DNA of 64,000 nucleotides from Diadophis punctatus similis. Its lineage: Eukaryota; Chordata; Lepidosauria; Squamata; Dipsadidae. Position 1 is the stretch's first letter. Each line of letters begins with the position of its first letter. Of the stretch, positions 59,043 through 64,000 are shown piece after piece. The position numbers and the translations under genes were made by a program. Location of the stretch: positions 137,017,126 to 137,081,125 of the forward strand of contig JALIGW010000003.1 in assembly GCA_023053685.1 (NCBI GenBank). The letters are read 5' to 3'. Below the pieces are notes generated by a model. It ran no database searches, was not told where the DNA came from, and saw only the letters and a list, made by a program, of their open reading frames with translations.

Positions 59043-59715
59043 CTTTCAGGCCCTTGACTGCATATCACTCCACTCTTCTAAAAAGCTTGCGTTTTATGGA
59101 AGAATGGAACCAGCTTGTAGGCATAGCATCCTATAAAATCCTTTCAGATTTAAGATTTAACCTTTCAGATAAAGTTTCTATTTGGTTTGGGTTAATTTGG
59201 TAGGGATTCTATTTTGCCTTATATTTCTTTAGCACAAAACAATGTTCTTTGTTCAAGGTTAGGTTAAATCCAACCTACTCCTTTAATGTTGCTTTGTTAA
59301 TAATTCATAAATTGGGAATTCAGACAGATGCTGAACGATTGGGAAGAGGTACAGAAGTGGCACATGTCTATTTCTCATAATCCCAAAGCAGGGTATCAAA
59401 ATAATGGGCCAAATTATTCAGTTGCCATCACTATCGGAATAATATCTGTTAACTTCATCCTTGGGAGATTAAGCGCTGATGGCTGTTGTTTTGTCTGAAA
59501 AAGCAGTTGCTCTTTTCATAATGCATGCGGGCAAAGCATCTGCAAAACCAACCCGCCTTGATGCATTTTAAATTTCTTTTGTTTTATTTTGGCAAACCTG
59601 CTTATCTCTCTGAGGAGATTAATGTAGATTTTTAAAAGAGATGTGTTTATTTGAAGAGGTCACTTGTGCCACACAGCATCTCTTATGGGTGTCTTTGATA
59701 GCATTCCAAGACGAA
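59043..59715. other. PHACTR1 intron, nothing recognised
   Basis: AT-rich intronic sequence. Confidence 0.45.
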
Positions 59716-59862
59716 TTCCAAGATGGCGCCGATGAAGGCTGCCTCGGTGAAATGCTCTCAAATGGTTTCTTTTTGTATCTTTTCTTTTATGTACACTGAG
59801 AGCATATGCACCAAAGACAAATCCCTTGGCCAATAAAGAATTCTATTCTATTCTATTCTATT
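59716..59862 (+). repeat. Short LINE-derived element: head with CAAGATGGCGCC joined to LINE tail
   Basis: A head of about 55 bp (TTCCAAGATGGCGCCGATGAAGG..., containing a YY1-type AAGATGGCG core) is joined directly to the 3' tail GTATCTTTTCTTTTATGTACAC...CAATAAAGAATTC and a short (TTCTA)n. This would be a SINE-like, internally deleted LINE. Compared with the other tails it lacks the GTGTGTCCAATCACA block. Confidence 0.55.
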
Positions 59863-60022
59863 CATTGCCATTTACAGACTTGCTGATCTAAAAGGAAAAA
59901 TTAATCACCAAAGAGTATGCAAAGTTGGCAGCAACAGACATTTGTGAGATTTCTTGAAACTATACGTGTCCTCATCAGTTTCAACCAACCATCACTTTAT
60001 ATATTATTTCATTGCATACCTA

Positions 60023-60734
60023 CAGGTAGTTCTCAACTTATGTCCACAATTGAGATCAAGTGAGACAGTTGTTAAGTTAATTTTGCCCCATTTTACGACC
60101 TTTCTTACCACCGTTGTTAAGTGAAGCACTGCAGTTGTTAAGTTAATAACACGGTTGTTAAGTGAATCTGGCTTCCCCATTGACTTTGCTTGTCAGAAGG
60201 TCACAAAAGGGGATCGCATGACTCCGGGACACTGCAACCGTCATAAAGACGAGTCAGTTGCCAAGCATCGGAATTTTGATCACATGACTATGGGAATGCT
60301 GCAATGATTGTAACAGGGGTGGGTTCTAACTTACCTCGTTGCCAGTTTGCTTCCTCCTGCATCGCGTGGATGCGCCACGCATGCTTCATACGCATGCGCA
60401 TGCGCAATGCCAAAAAATCCATAAAAATTTCAAACACCCCCCCCCCCCGAAAACAAGATGGCGACACACGCGCAGTGCCAGAAACTCGGCTTCTGCGCAT
60501 GCGCAGAAGAAAAAATAAATTTAAAAAAAATAAAAAAAATAGATGGCGGCACCCACGGACCGTCACCAACAGAACCGGTTCGGTGACATCATCGTGACAT
60601 CACCATCGGCTTGCTACCGGTTCGGACGAACTGGTCCGAACTGGGAGGAACCCACCTCTGGATTGTAAGTGTGAATAATGGTCATAAGTCACTTTTTCAA
60701 TGGTCACTAAATGAACTAAGTTGAGGACTACCTG
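60023..60734. mobile_element. TA-flanked MITE (Tc1/mariner-like), copy split by a hAT MITE
   Basis: Starts CAGGTAGTTCTCAACTTATG after TA (60021-60022), and ends GTTGAGGACTACCTG at 60734. It is oriented opposite to the copy at 15507. The body is interrupted by 60314-60660. Confidence 0.8.
60314..60660. mobile_element. hAT-type MITE, CAGTGGTGGG family (copy 11)
   Basis: Begins CAGGGGTGGGTTCTAAC and ends GGAACCCACCTCTG, with the perfect duplication GATTGTAA (60306-60313 and 60661-60668). Carries two perfect TGCGCATGCGCA sites (60395-60406 and 60494-60505) and an AGATGGCGGC (YY1-like) motif near 60541. Confidence 0.92.
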
Positions 60735-62084
60735 TTTAATATATGGGATCAAATATATTAAAAATCTCAATATGATAGCATTTTTAGTAGTGCAGAAACT
60801 TTCACAAGCAGTTTTAGCTTATTTCTTTACTTTTGAAAGTAATATAATTTTTAAAAAATAGAAGTAGGAGATATAAGGGAGGAATTTGGCAAGCTGCCTG
60901 CAAACTGTGCATGTGTGTTCCTTTCACTTGGAAGTGTAGGCGTGAAATGATTTCTTAATAATGGCCATTAACAAAGCAGACCAAGCAATCCGTGTGGTAG
61001 AATGAAGCTAAGAACTTTGCTATTTTGTATGTTTGGGTACTTTTTAGTTAATGACAGGGCATGTATTTTTAAATGCTTATTGTATTGGATTTATTAAAAA
61101 TATTTTATGCATACAAGAGTTATCTGGAAAAAGGCAACATATTTATATTAGTGCAGTATAAGAATAAAGGCATAGCAATTGAAGAGCAATCACAGGGACT
61201 CAGGATGGCTATGATGTGAGGCCAATATTGTAATTAATAGAAAGGTTTTGTCCCTTTGGGCAGATTTCCAAATACTTATGCATTTCTTAATGACATATAC
61301 AAGCTTATTTGTTTATATCAGAGATAAGGAACTTGATGTCTCTCATAAACAGTAGGAATGGCTTGGTAGCCTATAAGAGTTGGAGGATACCAAACTACCT
61401 ATTTCAAATGTATATATTTATTCATTATCTAACTTGGTAAAACTAACAGCGTAGCTATTTCTTCTTTTACCAACTTGCATTACATCACAGTGTAGTTTTA
61501 CCAGTCTGATTATTTTTTCATACTTTTTCAGAAAAATAAAGAGCTGTCTCACCTTCCTCGTTGCTCTAAAAATGTGGCACCTTTAAAAAAAAATTTTAAT
61601 TTTAAAAGTTACAAACAACATTTCTTAAAAAGCTTTACATACTGATAGAAAACCAAAAAAGCACCACCCTAAAATATTATATAATAGATTATATGCTTTA
61701 AAAACAAAAGGGAGAGGAACCTAGAAAGAATAAAGAGAAGAATAAAGAAAGAATAAAGAGAAGAAAACAATTAAAAACACTGAAAAAAATAACTAAATCA
61801 AGCATAGAAAACTTTTAAAAAGGAGAGGTAGAAGTGAGATAGAGACAGATATGGAAAAAAGAGGAAAAATAGGGTCAGACTTCCCAAGTCTTTAAGTTAC
61901 GTTTTTGAACATCGTTATGATTCAGTTTTTAAGCAATGAATTAAACCTTGACCATAAAAAGCTAATTCAAAGACAAATAGAAGCCAACTTTTACCTATTA
62001 CACAAATGTTCTTAATAGGAGTGTATCATCACCTTTGTTGCGAGTGACCAAGTTCAATATATCCAAAGTTTTCTCTTTCAGTTA
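60735..62084. other. PHACTR1 intron, nothing recognised
   Basis: AT-rich, with A-rich GAATAAAGA repeats at about 61720-61760. No recognised repeat or exon. Confidence 0.45.
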
Positions 62085-62345
62085 TTTATTTATTTTATTT
62101 ATTTATTTTGTGAGATTTATATACCGCCTCACAGTGCAAGCACTCTCTAAGCGGTTTACACCAGTAAGCAATGTATATTTACATTGCCCCCCAACAATCT
62201 GGGTCCTCATTTTACCTACCTCGGAAGGATGGAAGGCTGAGTCAACCTTGAGCCGGTGAGATTTGAACCGCTGACCTGCGGATCAGTGTCAGCTAAAGTG
62301 GCCTGCAGTACCTGCCTCTAACCGCTGCGCCACCTCGGCTCATTA
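62085..62345 (-). repeat. tRNA-derived snake SINE (copy 7)
   Basis: Starts with TTTATTTATTTATTTTG (tail), then CAGTGCAAGCACTCTCTAAGCG, CAATCTGGGTCCTCATTTTACC, GATTTGAACCGCTGACC (B-box complement) and CTCTAACCGCTGCGCCACC. Ends about 110 bp before exon E. Confidence 0.9.
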
Positions 62346-62457
62346 AAACAGAGGCAAACAGTTGCCTCTTTTTTAACCTGAAAGATGCTGACATTGCATT
62401 TCATTCTGAAAATGTAGTATTTCTCTTCTGTATTATTTCTTGATTCTAAAGCTCCAG

Positions 62458-62660
62458 TTTACATGGTGGTGACAGCCTCTCAAAAACTGGACCTGGAGGC
62501 CTTGCAGACATGAGACAAGTGCCAACTGTTGTGATTGAATGTGATGACAATAAAGAAAATGTGCCTCATGAATCTGACTTTGGCGATTCTTCATGCCTCT
62601 ATACAAGAGAAGAAGAGGATGAGGAGGAAGAGGAAGATGATGACAGCTCGTTATATTCAA
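62458..62660 (+). CDS. PHACTR1: PHACTR1 exon E
   Basis: A 203-bp exon from a GCTCCAG acceptor (62457) to a GTAAGT donor (62661), entering in phase 2 (completing a Ser codon AG|T from exon D) and leaving in phase 1. It encodes [20 protein letters not shown], then [39 protein letters not shown] and DDDSSLYS. The [16 protein letters not shown] and [11 protein letters not shown] blocks followed by the acidic tract are diagnostic of PHACTR1. The next residues in PHACTR1, outside the window, lead into the three C-terminal RPEL motifs and the PP1-binding end. In the PHACTR1 sequence I remember, roughly 14 further residues (including a VPCSTSYHSS-like stretch) separate exon D from this one; I did not find them here, so either a small exon in the 9.3-kb intron was missed or the variant lacks it. 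Confidence 0.96.
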
Positions 62661-62844
62661 GTAAGTAGAGCTCATTATTTACAAGTCACACATTTACATG
62701 TTCTTTTCACGTGGTGCTAGAGAAAACAGTACTGGTTCTTGCAATTGCTTTGAATGGATCATAATGAGAAAAAGTTGCCTGGTTCTCAGATGGCTAACTT
62801 TTTTGGAGTGAAACAGTTCATTACGGGAAATAAAATATATTTAT

Positions 62845-63425
62845 TTTTTATTTATTTGTTTGTTTGTCAAACATGTACAAGTTAGCAGGTATAGATATAA
62901 ACATAAGCAAAGTAAGTACAGATAAATGAGGACAATAGGACAGTAAGACAGGGACGGTAGGACAATGGTGCGCTTATGCAAGCCCCTTACAGACCTCTTA
63001 GGAATGGGGTGAGGTCTACTGTAGACAGTCTAAGGTTAAAGTTTTGGGGGTTTGGGGAAGAAACCACAGAGTCAGGTAGTGCATTCCAGGCATTGCTCCC
63101 TCTGTTGCTGAAGTCCTATTTTCTGCAATCGAGTTTGGAGCCGTTTACATTAAGTTTGTATCTATTGTGTGCTTGTGTATTGTTGCGGTTGAAGCTGAAG
63201 TAGTCATTGACAGGTAGGACATTGTGGCAGATGATTTTATGAACTACATTTAGATCAGATCGAAGGCGACGTAGTTCTAAATTGTCTAAGCCCAAAATTT
63301 CAAGTCTGGTGGAATAAGGTATTCTGTTGCGAGCAGAGGAGTGGAGGACTCTTCTTGTGAAATATTTCTGGACTCTCTCGATTGTATTAATGTCCGATAT
63401 GCAGTGCGTATATCTTAGCTTAAGA
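62845..63425 (-). pseudogene. LINE ORF C-terminus and 3' end (CR1/L3-like)
   Basis: On the - strand, from about 63330, the frame reads IPYSTRLEILGLDNLELRRL, RSDLNVVHKIICHNVLPV, then a region with SKLDCRKQDFSNRGSNAWNA and LPDSVVSSPN, and LSTVDLTPFLRG, the C-terminal layout of CR1-group ORF2. It ends in the complement of TTATTTATTTGTTTGTTTG-CAAACATGTACAAG. No (TTCTA)n tail, so this is another LINE subfamily from that at 23350. Confidence 0.8.
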
Positions 63426-64000
63426 ATGTGAAAATTCTAGGAATTAGCAGGTCCAGATATAAAAGTAAAAGTGATAGATCAGGAAATGTATAGCTTTTAC
63501 TTGATCTCTCATAGAGAGCCTCAACACAACCTCTTTGAGTCCTTTCATAACACCTGAAGTTATTGTTGCAATTGAACTGAAGGAAAATATATTCATATTT
63601 TCCTAAAGTGGCCAGTGGTTCATGAGATCATGAACCACTGAAAATCATCAAAAATCTTGTGAGATTTTTCCCGTATCACCAGAGAAAACTTGGAGAATAA
63701 TCTTAAAATGATCTTACAAGATTCCAGGTGACAGTGGAATACAGTGGGATTGGACAAAATCTGAAAAGGATTGATGTCACATGATATATCTGGTTATATT
63801 CATATTCATATATGGATCCAAAAAGCTTTGAAAAGACATTCAACTTCTTGCTTCTGCCAGACCAAATCTTAGCAGCAACAAGGCTGAAATGTTGCTGAAA
63901 AAGACAAGTGACTTAGTTTTTCCATGTCTGTTATATGGAACCCCAGGGCTCTTCTTCTTGTTCTCCTGACAAGACTGTTCCCTTTAGTGACCCAATGATC
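63426..64000. other. PHACTR1 intron after exon E, nothing recognised
   Basis: AT-rich intron running to the window edge; contains a short ATGAACCACTG...CAGTGGTTCATGA inverted pair near 63612-63640. Confidence 0.45.

Overview
The window looks like snake (squamate) nuclear DNA and lies almost entirely in introns of one protein-coding gene on the + strand. Five exons with consensus splice sites and compatible phases encode the central part of a phosphatase-and-actin-regulator protein, best matched to PHACTR1: exon A 35582-35662 (N-terminal RPEL actin-binding motif), exon B 39216-39383, exon C 42119-42325 (a phase-symmetric 207-bp exon, probably a cassette), exon D 52797-53121 (proline-rich) and exon E 62458-62660 (acidic, ending in the Ser-Leu-Tyr run before the C-terminal RPEL repeats). 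The first exons and the C-terminal RPEL/PP1-binding exons lie outside the window. The match to PHACTR1 rests on recalled family sequence, not on a search.

The snake assignment comes from the repeats. Five copies of a LINE 3' end run into or adjoin (TTCTA)n arrays, the microsatellite-seeding pattern known for snake CR1/L3-type LINEs. There are Sauria-type SINEs, a second tRNA-SINE family with at least seven copies, CR1, L2 and Penelope-like remnants, and a SPIN hAT element.

Layout: 1-35.5 kb is upstream intron packed with nested repeats; 35.6-42.3 kb holds exons A-C and, 100 bp upstream of exon B, a CpG-rich block; 42.3-52.8 kb is intron with a Penelope fragment and a CR1 split by a 1-kb fold-back transposon; 52.8-62.7 kb runs from exon D to exon E and contains a 1.4-kb fold-back element and a solo LTR; after 62.7 kb there is intron with another LINE fragment.

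The most striking feature is the load of non-autonomous DNA transposons. I could delimit 20 insertions by matching 8-bp target-site duplications (a few with one mismatch), the hAT signature, in at least seven terminal-sequence families. One family (termini CAGNGGTGGG...CCCACCNCTG) has eleven delimited copies plus one truncated copy; several of them and one unrelated hAT carry perfect NRF1-type palindromes (TGCGCATGCGCA). Two elements (50343-51350 and 54589-55954) carry GC-rich fold-back cargo with arms of roughly 250-320 bp. Two Penelope-like fragments retain hammerhead-ribozyme-like cores. I see no complete gene other than PHACTR1, no functional tRNA or rRNA gene and no intact autonomous transposon.
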